Positions 37,373 through 50,268 are shown, counted from the first letter of the stretch. The stretch: 64,000 nt of DNA from Kryptolebias marmoratus (GCF_001649575.2 NC_051435.1:3650854-3714853), one strand, 5' to 3'. A program made the numbers and translations. Notes: generated by a model from the letters alone, not told the origin.

Positions 37373-40099
37373 ATGATGGAAAAAGAAATCTAACAGAATG
37401 GTAATAGTTTGTTTTGGTCTTGCTGCCACAATACACTGATACACAGTTTTTTTTTTTAAATAATTAAACTTCTTTTAAAATATGTTCAGTGTCTTTATTT
37501 AGGAAAAATTCTTAGGATTGTCCTGTCCTGAATGAGAATTTACTACACTGAAATTTCTTTTTCTGACTTGATTAATGCCATAATGTTTTAACTGAAAATT
37601 TATTTTATTTTTTAAAATCTACAGATTGATAATTTTATTTTTGACTGCTCCATGCTTCACAACACAAGACAGCCGTTTGTTCATTCCTGCAACACGTTCC
37701 ATGAAAACCTTGGAAGATTTGTCCTTTTTGTTGTGTTTAGAAATCTTTTATAGAATAAAAGGTTTAGATTGATGAATCAATTATAGCTTTTTTTGGAGAA
37801 ATAATAGACAGAACATCAGAAGTAGGCAAAACAAATGATGCACAGCAGAAGGAAAAATATTTTTAGGTTTTATTCTTCCATGAGTTCTCCTTTTACCTCT
37901 GTGGCTCTCTTGAATCACTTCTACGGAGGAATCTTGTTCTGCATGGTTCCTATTAAAATAAACAAACCCATAAATTCAGGATCAGCATGTTGCAAGACTT
38001 TGGGCCAAGGTCATCTGCTGCTTTCTGAGTTTTCTTCTAGCTTGCAAGCAATGAAGCAACTATTTTATTCTGCTTAGGTTAATCGCAGCATGCAGTCCAG
38101 AAAGACACCAGTTCTATGGTTATCCAGTTAAAGAAAAGGCAGAAATTTCACTGCCTCGTGTTTAGAATGCATTTTTATATATTATTTTGGGACAATTTCT
38201 TTTTACTAAATGCTATTTATGGCCCTTAGCTGAAAACAAAGGTTCAGTCTGGCTGTTGTCTTCAGGAGAACAGGAGTTGGTGTGACAGTAAAGAAAGCAA
38301 AGTGCGGTTGTGAATAGCTAAACATGTTAAACGCCGCTGTTGTTGACTTGTTTTCAGTCACCTTGGCTGTTTCTGTAGGTGAACAAACACAATCGTTGTT
38401 GGCATCTGGCCACAAATTTTGCTTACAGATTCCAAATGGACACATTAACAGTCTATAAGAAAAACAAATTGTGTGAATTTTATTTCTTTCCTTTGATTGG
38501 TCTTTATAATTTTGCAAAAAGTGTCTTTAAGTTGCTGTCCTGCCATTTTGAGGTAATAATAAACAAGATAAATAAAAGAAATGTAGTCATTTTTCACCTG
38601 CAGCCCAAAAGAGGGAGAATGTTTCTCAGTAAGAAATCAGTGTTATAGCAATAAAAAATAATAATATAGGTTAACTACATTGTATGACAGTTGTTTAAAT
38701 GCAATAAAATTTGATTTCACCAGCAATTAGAAGCTTAGACAAAGTGAATGCAGTTTAGAATCTGATGTAGTCTATGGTAACTTGTTTTTTTCCAATATTT
38801 GAAGGTTGACATGTTGGCATCCCTGAATCCCTCTGAACCCTGGATGTTATCTGTCCAGAAATGTTTTAAACACTTAAGTAAGGAGCTTATCATTTTTATT
38901 ACTTATAGTTGCACATATTCTTCAATCAGCTTGTTTTGATGTTGGAGAAAAACACTGAAAATTACCTAAACATACAATAAAGTGTTCAGTGATCAGTCCA
39001 TTGTGCAACTTTTTCAATTAAACATTACTCTTCATGCCTAATTTACTATAAGCATTTTGTTAAGACTAGTGGCATCACAGCCTAAAATCTGCCAGGCTTT
39101 TATTTGTCCTTTTTGATTTTATAAGTAGAAATAAACTTTTTAGTCATGCAGCTGGCAGGATTTTAAGAGACTATTTCTTTTCTGCATGTTAAAAAGCATC
39201 CATTTGAAATGACCTGTTGCAGTTAATACATGAAGATCAAATTTAAAAGACAGCTATGAAACATATGAAAACTATTTGCACCCAGAAGTGGCAACACAAA
39301 GCCGCGTGGTACAGATATGGAGTATTTTTACTTTTAACATTTTCAGGTTTATGCAACCATAAACACCCTTTTGGAAGGAGCTCGCCTACCAGGTTTGCAA
39401 CTGCCATCTGGGACAAAATTAGGGTTTTACTCTTTGCCAGAGAGTGAATTTGTTTAACAAGTACAAGAACTTGGGGACTCAACCACACCCTTAGCAATTA
39501 GTGCTGATCCACTCACTATAAGACCATAACAAATGACTCATTCAAGTTTCATGCACGGTTTAGAAACCAGACTTGGTTAGTTTGGAGCAACACTGCTTGG
39601 TTGGACCTACCGCACACTGGGTTAATCTGACAGAGCAATACAGGTTGCTTATTTAACTCAGCATGACATGTTAAATATTCATTGTAAATGCTGACTCATA
39701 ATAACTACACTGCAGGGTTAATTCTACCATGTAAATTGGTTAAAATGTGGATTACCAAAGTGCAGCCCAAGGGCCAATGGCAGCCCTTCATAGCATTTAA
39801 CACTGTTCTCTCAATTATAGCATTAAACATGCACACTGATTTTTAATAAAGGACTTAACAGAATATATTACATGACATCACAGTTCAGATGAGACCTGGC
39901 ACACATTATGCCACATTCTGGTGTCATGAGAAATGTTCTTCAAAAACAGGAAAACAGACGAGTAGATGAATAAGCGCAGAAATGACAAATACCAACATGA
40001 GCAAGCTTCACATAAAGACAAAATAAAAATATTTGCATTGTCCCAGAGTCAACAGGACATTTAACAGATTACATTTAACCTAAAAAAAGATGCTGCGAC

Positions 40100-40225
40100 T
40101 GTTGAAGACTAGTTGGCGACTCGACCTTGACTCAGTATCAGAAAAGGCATCTGGCGTAAAACAATTGCCAGATCTTTTATTTGAGTTTGCTTGCTGTGGT
40201 GACCCCTGCATGAAGGATCAGCTTT
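40100..40225 (+). repeat. tRNA-derived SINE fragment, copy 2
   Basis: Blocks shared with the copy at 16375-16510: ggcatctggcgtaaaacaat, tgccagatcttttatttgag and gtttgcttgctgtggtgacc plus cctgc. It ends in a 19-nt T run (40223-40241). The B-box region has decayed. Confidence 0.6.
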
Positions 40226-40241
40226 TTTTTTTTTTTTTTTT
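40223..40241 (+). repeat. Poly-T run (19 nt)
   Basis: Uninterrupted T homopolymer at the 3' edge of the SINE fragment. Confidence 0.9.
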
Positions 40242-40264
40242 AAACCTGGACATGTTTTTCTGTC

Positions 40265-40320
40265 AGGAGAGCTCCTGTGCAGGTATGAAAATACAGCTCT
40301 AGCGCTCTTGAGATGGGTTG
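40265..40320 (+). repeat. Dispersed repeat, copy B (mate of 9640-9700)
   Basis: gagctcctgtgcaggtatga, then aaatacagctctagcgctct, matches the segment at about 9655-9698 with few changes. Confidence 0.5.
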
Positions 40321-43109
40321 GAGAACTCCTAAAGTTGATCCTGTGGTTTTATGCTTTCAAAGCAACAACTTCACTGACTGAATATGAAATTTTAAAAAGT
40401 CCAACTTCTGCCTTCATTATTGAAAGAGCAAAGAGCTCACCTTCCCTGAAGTACTTCTTAGCTCGAGTTGTAAAGCAGGAAGAGTAAATTCTTAGTTTAC
40501 ATGATTGTATAGAACTACCTCCATTACAGTGCCTTAATAGCTCCATCACAGAGCTTTTATAGACCCATATTAACATTATATAACATTTTAACCATTTAGT
40601 AAAGCTGCTAACAGCAACTTGCTATGTGAACATTAAGTTACATGATGTTGAGAATACAAGGCACTGTTTTCCTTTGTTTTTCTTGCTCATATTCATTTAA
40701 TTTTTAGTGTTTTCCCAGTTGTTGCATGTGCATATTTGAGGATGCAAAGAATTGTGAAAATAAAACTAAGTTTTTATTTTACTTTCAAATAAAAAACACT
40801 TTAATCAGCCGAAGAGATTCCCACCGAGGGAGAAATACAGTCTGAGTTCATAGACTGTTGGTTTGTTTCTTTTAGGGATGCAATAACTTTATTTTTGTGG
40901 CGAGGAAATTAGGTTTAAACTTTTAGTTAAACCTCCAACAGTTGTTATTTTAAAACTTTTTTCTCTTAATAGATTAAAGGTTCTGAAGCTGTTGAAACTG
41001 ATGTTTATATAATAAAAAAAATAATAATTTCCTTTTTGAGTGAACATGTTGTGTTTAGTGGTGTAAACTTGGAGGTTAAATGCACGTTTTAAATGGCTTG
41101 TTTTACATCCATGTGGCAACTTAATGAGCCCTATTTTGAAGTCTGAAACCAGTGCAGAGCATGGGTTTAACATTACAGACACTTACACTTTCCTTTAATC
41201 ATTTATGGTCAGATATCTTTACAATTTACATGTACACTGTGCTAAGACATGGTGAAAAGCGCTGTTAAACCTTAAGATCGATTATAACTTTATTCTCTGC
41301 AGTAAAACTTGTCACTTCCTGTTAAATTTCAGCACAATTATGACAGTATTGTGTTGGTTAATTTTGTTGTTTTATTGTCAGCAGGAAAATGCGGATACAT
41401 TAAAGTGATATAAGAGCTCTACACACCTTTAATGTTTATCTGTAAATGTGAAGCGATAAGTGTTTTGGCATAAAATAATGTTTAACACATGCAACTGATT
41501 GAACTTACTTATAAAACTGTCATAATTGCCAACTGTTAAGTGAACAACTCTTTTTGTTTTTTTTAACGTCAAACTGTTATGCTTTTTACCTCATCAACTC
41601 TGAAGTGTTTGTATTTAAATCAATGCTTCAATTAAAGCAAGAAAATGTTGTGAGTATTAAACTGAAACGTAACATTTTCCGTGAATTTGGACTGGGTTTT
41701 TTTTTCTTGCTGCGTGAGTCTCACTTCAGAAAAACGCCCCCCTGCCATGCTGCTGTCCACACATACCTCAGTGTGACTTCTGTGAGCAATACATGACTAA
41801 TTGTTGCTTGGATCGTTTGATCACTTTCACATATGTGGAGAATGCGGGGTTTGAGTGGAGGTGGGCTCCAGTGGGTTCAGGGATGTGTCACTTGGTTGCA
41901 GCCTCTTGATGCTGATATCTTGTCATGTTTGTTGCTGCCGCGTGTTGCAGAGCTCTGCCTTCCCTCTGCTACATAGTCACCCACTGATGCGTGAACCTGC
42001 CTTCACTTTGCACGTCTTCCCTCCTCTGTCTCCTGCTCCCATGTGGTTTGTGTTGTGCATATCCCCCCGCTGCTCCCTTACATTACCCTCCTTGTTCAGT
42101 CTTCACTGTCATCGCTATCATCCTTCGGCCAACATTAATTTCACTTGTTCACTTTTCAGCGTAATCCCTCTTGGCTCCTCTACCCCTTCACCCTTCTGTC
42201 CTCCCTGCATTTATTTCCCTTTCTGCTGTAACTCCATTCTTTTTCAGACATCCTTGCTCGTCTGTGTCCTTTCCTCCCTCCACCACCTGTCTTTGTTTCC
42301 CCTCTTGTCAGCCAGCGGTTGCATTGTTCGCTTGGTGAAGTCAATTCTCGCTGCTGTTATGAATGACGATGGTTCTGCTTGCTTTGCTGGGTTGTTGTGT
42401 GTTATGACCTGGTAAGGAGCAGATGCCTTTTTTCTCACCACAGACTGCTCTGATGGCGAATGCATCTGTAGCTTTCCCTGTGCGTGTTGTGTGTATGCAT
42501 GCAGGATCTCAGGCAGGCAGGGAGACAACAGGTTCTGGCTGCAGTCCCAAATCTGAGCATTTGGAACCTGGATGAGAAGAGCTGAGGGGTAGGCAGATCC
42601 ACAGCAGCCCCTACAGGAGGTTTTCAGAAACTAGAAATTAAGTGACCATTTAAACAACAACAACAAAAAAATCAGAATAACTGGAGGAAGAAAAACTATA
42701 TGACCATGAGTTCTGTAAATCTAATTAAATCAGTGATAAAATGAAAAATGCCCAGTTTCTTCTTTTTTTAATGTCACAGTCACTCAAGTCACAAATAAAA
42801 ACTATCTTACTTTAAATGCTTGCATAAAAGGAAATCTAGACTTTAGTCTTTGAACACCCTCAGTTTAGCTAAAGAACACTTTCAAATTTAAAGTGAAATA
42901 TGATTCCTTAAGCTTCAGCTTTTAGGACCATCATAGCCTGGACAACTAAGGATCTGCACCAACATGCATACAGGAGTTTATTTGGGCATTGCATTAGTTT
43001 CTGTTTCTTGAAAGCCTACCAATCCTAACCATAACTAATTTAAACCTAATCAAGAAATAAAAAAAATGACCTTGTCAGGAACATGCTTTTGTTTGGCATG
43101 GGCAGCTTG

Positions 43110-43555
43110 CACATCTGGAAAGGTTCCATCAATGCAAAAAAGTTTAAACAGGTTTTAGAACATCTGCTCTCATCCAGGAAAAAAAAAAAATCTGCATAGA
43201 AGACCCAAAACTGTTAAACAGCTAGAACCAACATCAAACAAGAATGGGACAACATTTCCTCTAAAACCTCCACCAGCTGCTCTCCTCAGGTCCTAGATGT
43301 TTACACTGTTATTAAAAAAGGAGCGGATGCTTCACAAAAAGGTAAACATGGCGCTGGCCCAACTGTTTGGAAATGTGTAGCTGAATCAAATTCAAAATAA
43401 CTTAAAATAAAAACAAAGGTACAATTTCTTAGTTTCAACATTTGGAGTTTTTCCTGTAAATGAAATATGTTTATAAGATTTGCAAGTCATTGCATTTAGT
43501 TTTTAATTTATTAAGTTTTTAATACTGAGTGCCAACTTTTTCAGAACTGGGAGTC
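43110..43555 (+). mobile_element. Tc1-like transposon remnant: transposase C-terminus and 3' end
   Basis: Sequence from caatgcaaaaaagtttaaac (about 43132) through agacccaaaactgttaaaca, aagaatgggacaacatttcc, cctccaccagctgctctcct, ggtaaacatggcgctggccc and atttgcaagtcattgcattt (near 43480) to gtgccaactttttcagaact reproduces, in order, the last part of a teleost Tc1-like transposase gene and its 3' non-coding end. In protein terms it covers the RRP..V.QL...N.EWDN...L region, with frameshifts. The 5' two thirds are absent. Confidence 0.7.
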
Positions 43556-45764
43556 ATAAAAATACAGGTCAAAAAAGAACTTCCACCGCCTCTGCTGTTC
43601 TTTCCTTTGTATAAATGCTGCACAACTGTCCACCTTTTAGTCAGAGCTGAGATTTATGGGGAAAGTCTTGGACTTCTGCAAAGCCTGAGCCAGCGAGCGC
43701 ATAAGGCCGTGCCATCTGGCCCTGGCCACTAGCCCCAACCTTGCTGTCTGCAGAGAATTGTGTGAGATCAATTTTTTTCACCTTTTGTCTCTTTCACCAC
43801 TTTTCATTATCTCTTTGTTTCTCGTAAATATATCTTCCCAGCACACCTCTCGGATTTTCTTGGCATGTCTGTCTGTTTCATTTCCATTCAGCTGACAGTC
43901 ATCTCAGCAGACTTACAGTACAGTGCAACAGCTGACAAAGCTTATTTTCCCTGACTGCCAACATCACACGCTGCTACTTATCAAGAAGTGAACGGATCAA
44001 AGCTGCAGCACCCTGACAAGGGCTAAAACAAGAACGCCTTTTTCGTGTCTTTATTACGGTCATGTGCTGTCTAAAGATGAACCTCGTAAAGAAACACGAG
44101 TCAGGAAGAAGTTTGAAATCTGTTTTCTCGTCCTGCTCTCCTCCCTGCTGTCACGTCAGGAGAAATTCATGATGAGTAAAAAGAAGTTGGCGGATAAGTG
44201 CCAGCGTTTTATCCGGAATGGCTGAAGACTGGTCGGGAGACTCAATCAGGAACTTGTTTTGTGTTTCGCATTATTTCAGACTGTCTTATTTTGTCTTCAG
44301 CAGTCTATTTCTGCTCCCTACCTGTGTTACAAACACCACAAGAGATGCAACCAATCTTCTGAAAGATACATGAGACACTCCTTTAAGCCCACACACAAGT
44401 CTGTAATTTACACACATCTGCATCCTCAATCTTTTACATCCTCAAATAGAGACGGAGGTTTATCCGCACCCCCACCACCCTGACATCCGTCGTCTCTGAT
44501 GAGAGTCAGATTCTGAGGGAGATCGAGTGATGTGTTAGGGGGAGTTTTCACAGAAATGAAGCTGCTCCTAAAAGACACCCGCAGGCTTCTGCTGGGCAGC
44601 TTTGCCTTCTGTTGCATCACGCCTGGCAGAAAGTGAGAGTCCCCAGGTTAAGGACAACCCGAGCCAGATGGGAGAAAGTGTGAGAGAGGGGAGAGGTGGG
44701 AGGATGAGTGGGATGATGGGGATGGCATTAAAAAAACGGAGCCCTGCAGTAAGCAAGCACCTTTGTGGAGTTGCCATTTTTTCAGATTCTCCCACTCTAC
44801 TTTAAGGGGATTTTCTCTCCTCCCTTTCCTCTCTCTGTCTGTGTCCCCATTTCTTCTTCTACTTTTTATTTTAGGATGTTATTTTTTCCCCTGTATGCAT
44901 CAGTTTCTTCAGGCACTATGGCACTTTTATAATCATGCCAAGTTTTTGAGCCAGGGCTTTGTCTCTCACTCTTTTCCCCCCACTCCTCTGCATTTCAATT
45001 CTGTTTTCTTTCATTTTTGCTACCCCCTCAGAACTTTTCTCCCTTGGCATTATTCATTTGCACTGACCCTTTCCTCCCGTTAGCCCAATTCCGCTCATCG
45101 TTTTGCCTCTTGTCTGTTCTACAGCCTCTTTTCTTCCTGCATCCTGATCCCTTTGATCAAGAGCCAATGTGCAGTTTCTTTTCCCTCCCGAACTCCTCCT
45201 CCCTTTACTGTCTTCTGCCATCCTTTTTTCTCTTAGCTTGTTAAAAATCAGTATTGATCTTTATTTTGCTTTTGGCTTCCTGAATTGATGCTGTAGTTAT
45301 TTCCCCTCTTCTCCTTTTGCCTATCAGATTTTTTTTTATGATCAAATTAGCTTTATTTAAAATGGTGACTGGGTTCATTTAAATGTTTTAAGACATTTTT
45401 AGATTGTGCCCACTCAAAATGGCATTTAAGAAGGAAGAAATATCATTCTCCTTTAATAGAAGTTACCATTTTCTGAGTTCCTCTGTTATTTTGAGTTCTA
45501 GTGTATCAAAGCACTTTCTGTGTTAGGATCTTTTTTTGTCACCTGACTTTAGGATGTTGTAGTTTGCTCTGTTTTAGTGGGTTGCAAGTTTTTGATAATT
45601 GTTGTAGTAAAAAAATAGTTACAATTAATACAGCTGTAGTTTTTATTGTTACCAAGCCTCAAAGCTTTGTCTAAAGATGCTTTAATTCACTTTTTCTGCA
45701 GTCTGGTTATGAATAGCTGACATTTGATGCACAGGCTAATAAAACAGAATTACTTAAAGAAATG

Positions 45765-46100
45765 CATATTGTCCAACAACTTCATGCCAAAATGTGCAAT
45801 CTGTTCGTGCTCAGAGTTGTTGGGAATGACTCTCAGCTATCACCACACCTACAAGTAGCTTAATATCTGAAAAAGTGACTGAATTGTAGACATTTGTGTT
45901 TTTGCTAAAGTCAGTAAGCTGTGGTGACCATGTTGAATCGAACTGACTCCAAAAATGTAATCAGCTGTAGATGAACATCGGATGATTACTTAAAATTTCA
46001 TTAAAACCCATCCCGTGATTCATGCCTCACACACACACACACACACGTACGGGGAATTAAATTATCACCTGCCTGTTATGATGGCGGGCAATAATAAACT
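45765..46100 (-). repeat. Family F repeat, copy 4 (reverse)
   Basis: Antisense blocks: aaagaaatgcatattgtcca, ggaatgactctcagctatca, gtagcttaatatctgaaaaa, ctgtggtgaccatgttgaat and cagctgtagatgaacatcgg, then aaatttcattaaaacccatc. These are the complement of the family order at 47740-48315. A CA microsatellite interrupts its far end. Confidence 0.65.
46028..46046. repeat. (CA)n microsatellite
   Basis: Nine to ten CA units inside the reverse family F copy. Confidence 0.9.
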
Positions 46101-47394
46101 CCAGATGCAGACCTGACAGAGAACTATATCATCCTTAAGTTAATCATCTATTCTGTGTCAAATTATTAGACAATAGCTCCTTGGAAAACACTTTGTTGGT
46201 GCTAAAATAGATAAAGAAACCTTTTGTTTATGTGCATCTTTGCTGCCGAGTGCTTAAACTAAAGTTTCTTTGCAAAATTCTGTGTGAACATAACACTGTT
46301 TTATCCATTGATAAAACATATTGGTCAGTATTAAATAGCTTAACATGTTTAGGATAAACAAGAATATAAAATAAGATGGTTCAGTACACAAAGTACAAAT
46401 AAATATGTTGACAGATCCAGTCTCACACATTACAAGATCCTTCTGATTGGAAACAAACTGTAGAAAGAGTGAGTGGTGGCTCAAGACTTTTGCACAAAAT
46501 TCTATGGGATGTTTAGGTAAGAAAAAGCAGATTTATAACATGTCCCCTGTGATATTTATTTTGCAGCTTTTGTTTAAAAGGGCATTGTTTTTCTTGGTTG
46601 TTAACTCCTGTTAAAGCCCAATTGCCTCTGTGATGGATACAGACTTTTATTGAAAATGCCACAAAAGCTGCCAGCTGAATGACATTTTACATTTCTTAAA
46701 TCTGTGCATTTATCTCAAACAAAACATGGAGATGTTTTATTATGATCACTTCTTTTTGTTGTTGAACCCAAATGATGTGGTAACGGTGGAAACAGGAGGG
46801 CTAGCTTGGAAAGAACTGCTCTGAAACAGAGCTGTTAAAACTCTGCTTTTCTCTTAATGAACCATTAAACCGTTTGCACAACGCACATGCAGAAGGTAAC
46901 ATGTTTAGAAGATGCATTATCCCTGTGCACCAGCAGATGATTGGCTCGAGGATAAAGGATTACTGGGCGGTCCATTAGTCCGTCCTGTGTTTCACCTCTG
47001 TGAGGACAGTCCTGCCCTTCTGATGTTCCACCCAGCTGGAACACATTTTCACACATTACCAAATTATCAGCACTTTTTAATGTAATCTGGCTCTGTGCTG
47101 CATCTACGGGGGCAACAATTTCTCTGCAGCCTCTCAGAGCCACCGCCTCCTCCCCGGGAACGGCGGGTAATATTTTTCAACCGAATAATCACATTTGTTA
47201 TTCCAACAGTGTAGCTGCGGAAAATCAATATGAAATCAAATGAATATATCTTCTCCATCACCCCACCCAAACCCTGAAAGCGAACACCGAGACTCAGCCC
47301 TCCAGTGCCATCAGTCATCTGAAAAATCTCGACTTGCTCCGCTGCCAACAAACCATGTGGGGATATGAATGAGTAATGTTCCTCTGTACCTTAA

Positions 47395-47465
47395 CAGCTA
47401 TTTTCCTGAGTGCCCTTGAGCAAGTCACTTAACCTCCCACTGCTCCAGTGGAGCAACAAGAGATC
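47395..47465 (+). repeat. Short fragment of a common teleost repeat
   Basis: gtgcccttgagcaagtcact followed by taacctcccactgctccagt matches a block found in many teleost interspersed repeats. The flanks are not recognisable. Confidence 0.45.
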
Positions 47466-47719
47466 AGCAAGAGATAAAAGCTATTTTTCTTTAAAAAAAA
47501 AAAACCTAACTCTGCAGTGTGACTATAACTGTTACAAATATTTGTTGTGAAATTATAAAATAGTCTCAAAGTTTTAGTTTTTTTTTCTGCTTGAAGTAAA
47601 TATAAAATGTAAACTGAGTTATCTTCACTGTGACATTACAGCCCCCTCCATATTTAAACTAAAAAATTAAAAATTATTATTTGTGTCATCATGTTTCTAT
47701 CAGCAAAATATCACAGGAC

Positions 47720-48320
47720 AAATTGTAATAAAATTTCCAGAACATGTACAACTCATTAACCATTGGAGCCAACTTAAATCCAACTGAGCCTAGAAAACAT
47801 GTTTTTATACAGTCAGTTTTAAAGATGTTGGGCTTAAATTTGGTGTGGTAGTAGCTGAGAGTCATTCACAACAGTCTGACAACAAGCAGATTAGAAAATA
47901 TTTAGATTAAAAGTTTTGGCGTTAACCGTTTAGCGTACCGTGTGTCTGTTAGCAAAGTGTTTTATGAACAACTGGATGGATTTTAATAAAAGTTTCACAA
48001 AGTTATTTGATGTGCATCAATAGCTCAGTTCAGTTCAAGTTGGCTGCCGCAGCTAATCGACCTTAGCCAACACAAAAAATAGCTTTAACCCAGTCAATTT
48101 TAAAGATAATGATCTAAAATTTGATGTGGTAATAGCCAAGAGTCACACATACTCCGAGAGTGAGATCTTGTGATATCACATGAAACTGCACATAATGGTG
48201 TTTTCAAGGTTTGACCGAAATTGCTACAAATGTCATTTCTCAACATGAAATGATTTTAGTTTACGACTCTGGTGGATAATATACAATTCCTTAAAGAATG
48301 CTAGGCCTTTGATTTATTTA
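47720..48320 (+). repeat. Family F repeat, copy 5 (longest)
   Basis: The most complete copy: ggagccaacttaaatccaac, gtagctgagagtcattcaca, actggatggattttaataaa, gttcaagttggctgccgcag, agctaatcgaccttagccaa, gatctaaaatttgatgtggt, gtttgaccgaaattgctaca, tctggtggataatatacaat and gaatgctaggcctttgattt. The segment around gtagctgagagtcattcaca near 47850 recurs as gtaatagccaagagtcacac near 48130, so the copy seems to contain an internal duplication or two overlapping insertions. Confidence 0.65.
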
Positions 48321-50138
48321 TTGCATTCTTCAAAGTTGCCATGTTTTGCTTGCATAACACTCTTGGTGTTTTTTTTGTTTTGTTTTGTTTTTTTATCTCT
48401 GGCACATTGTCTTGAGGAAGCTCCCACATATGCTGCAATCTGGTTAGCTGCTTTTCTTCCACTCTGCAATCCAGCCTGGGATGAGTTCCCAGAAATAGTC
48501 TGAATGGTCCTCCAGAACTACCTGATCGGGGTTTAGATCAGCTAAGATGAGAACATCTGAAGCAGCGGTCCATCACTCTGCTTTACGCTCAGACAGCTCG
48601 TGCAGAGCTTGTAAGTGCATTTGGGACATTTTATTTCTTTAAAGGATGTAATCACGGTAAAAATTAGCACAACTATAGGCGGTGGCAAAGACCTTTTTTG
48701 GTGGTTTCTGCTTTAACGGAACTATCTAGATCTCAAAACCTCAAAGATGAGCATCAACTTGTCACCACAAGTTTTCCAACTCTGGATAAGTTGATGTTTA
48801 TGTAAAATGAGTGAAAATGACAACAAAATCAGCACCGTGACTCAAAGAAAAATGCTTTTTAGATCAAGAAGGGCAGAACAGAAACACATTTATTTTATTT
48901 TGGTGGGCAGTAACATACAGTCTTACATTTTTAGCAGTAAATCGTGCTGTAAACAACCTTTGACCTCACTGACTATAACTACAAAGGCTTCAAAAGGCAT
49001 GTTTTTATTTTTTTATGTTGTTATTGTTGTTTATGCTGTAAACGCCTCTGGCGATTCATCACATCTCACCACACAATTCTTCCTTTAGCCGGATCCAATC
49101 AGTGTTTTACAGATTTTTGTCCAAAGGTGCTTCCAGATCTTCGTCATGGTATTGACTTGTTTATGTTGCATTTCCTTTGATCAAATTGTCTGTGTATGAG
49201 TGTAAGTACATCTTTAACAGTAAAAAAACATATCAGTTCATGTTTAAAGCCTTAATATTACACAGAGCCTCTGACATTAGTAAATGTATCAACTGTTGTA
49301 ACTAAATAAATACTTCGTGGAGTTGCCCTGTATGTGAGAAGGTGGTTTGGGTTTTGCATTGAAAGTTTCCATCTCTTCAACTGGCTGAGCCTTGGTTCAT
49401 AACCTGACTTATAAAGTAGTTTTTAGTGATTAACTTTGATTCTAATCAATTAAAAAATGTTTTTTTTTTTCCCCAAGCAGACACTTTAGAAGACTATTCT
49501 AGGCTTCGTTTGGTTTTTTTGACTGTTCTTAAGTATCACAACTGGCATTTTTTGTTGCTATAAAACTGCTAACACTGTCGTTGGTACGTTTTTGTTTATC
49601 CACATGTGATGACCATGGGTGAAGGTTGAGAAGTAGACAGACCAGTAAACTGAGAGCTTTGTTTTTTGGCTCGGTTCTTTCTTCACCATGACAGGCCAGT
49701 CCAACGCCCTCATTCCTGCAGATGAAGCCCCGATCCATCAATGCATGTTCCGCTCCATCCCACTAACATTCTTCTGTGACTCAAGCAAGGAAATTGAAAA
49801 CCCCCAAGAACATAGTGAGACATTCTGGGGACTCCCTCACAAAACCTGTTCACCAACTAGTTGCCAGCAATGGCAGCCCAGTGAAATACCACCTTTGAAT
49901 GGCTGTCAGTGATTACTGTGGATGTAAAAACATGTCAGCTGAACATTTCTGCATGTTGCTGAAGATGTTGAACAGTATTTAAACTAAAAAAATAAATTTG
50001 TGGTACCTGCCCAGATTTGTGAATCTTAATAAGGCTTATTTTTGGATCCACAGTGTTTTTTTAATATATATATTGCCATAATTTGATATCCATGCCTCTC
50101 TTGCTCATCTCTCTTCCTCATTTTTCTTCTCCCTGCAG

Positions 50139-50268
50139 TGCAACAATGACTATGCCCCAGTGTGTGGCTCCAACAATAAGAACTATCAGAACGAGTGTTT
50201 CCTCCGCAGAGATGCCTGCAAGCAGCAGTCTGAAGTCCTCGTTATGTCAGAAGGACACTGTCCTGCTG
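50139..50268 (+). CDS. tmeff2: tmeff2 exon 3: Kazal half of follistatin module 1
   Basis: Encodes residues 97-139 plus one base of codon 140. The peptide starts CNNDYAPVCGSNNKNYQNEC and continues FLRRDACKQQSEVLVMSEGH, ending HCPA. It provides the last five cysteines (97, 105, 116, 123, 137) in Kazal spacing with the VCGSN...YQNEC signature, completing the ten-cysteine follistatin module begun in exon 2. The match to TMEFF2 is very close. The acceptor is ttcttctccctgcag ending at 50138, after a strong pyrimidine tract; the donor is GCTG|GTACGT at 50269. Entry is phase 0, exit phase 1. In this family, follistatin modules bind TGF-beta-superfamily ligands. Confidence 0.96.

Larger units (their letters stand above)
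19898..50138 (+). other. tmeff2: tmeff2 intron 2 (about 30.2 kb)
   Basis: Phase 0 intron, donor GTAAGA at 19898 and acceptor CTTCTCCCTGCAG ending at 50138. It has no convincing exon or nested gene on either strand; the longer open frames (such as 26947-27453 and 41855-42415) lack recognisable domains. It carries most of the transposon relics listed separately. Pyrimidine-rich stretches lie at about 42000-42310 and 44780-45240. A few unique GC-moderate stretches without repeat similarity (around 21.5-22.1, 24.0-24.3, 26.95-27.2, 35.2-35.4 and 46.9-47.35 kb) are candidates for conserved enhancers, which only alignment can test. Confidence 0.9.

Noticed and set aside
37640..37780. Segment with ccatgcttcacaacac, possible reverse Tc1 scrap
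   Set aside because: A single short match to the reverse of a Tc1 coding motif; the surrounding sequence does not follow the element.
41855..42415. 186-codon open frame on the + strand in intron 2
   Set aside because: Low-complexity, Cys/Ser/Pro/Phe-rich translation from a pyrimidine-rich tract; no domain, and no resemblance to any family I know.
10704..46046. Regular repeats considered as CRISPR-like arrays
   Set aside because: They are simple dinucleotide microsatellites without spacers, in an animal intron.
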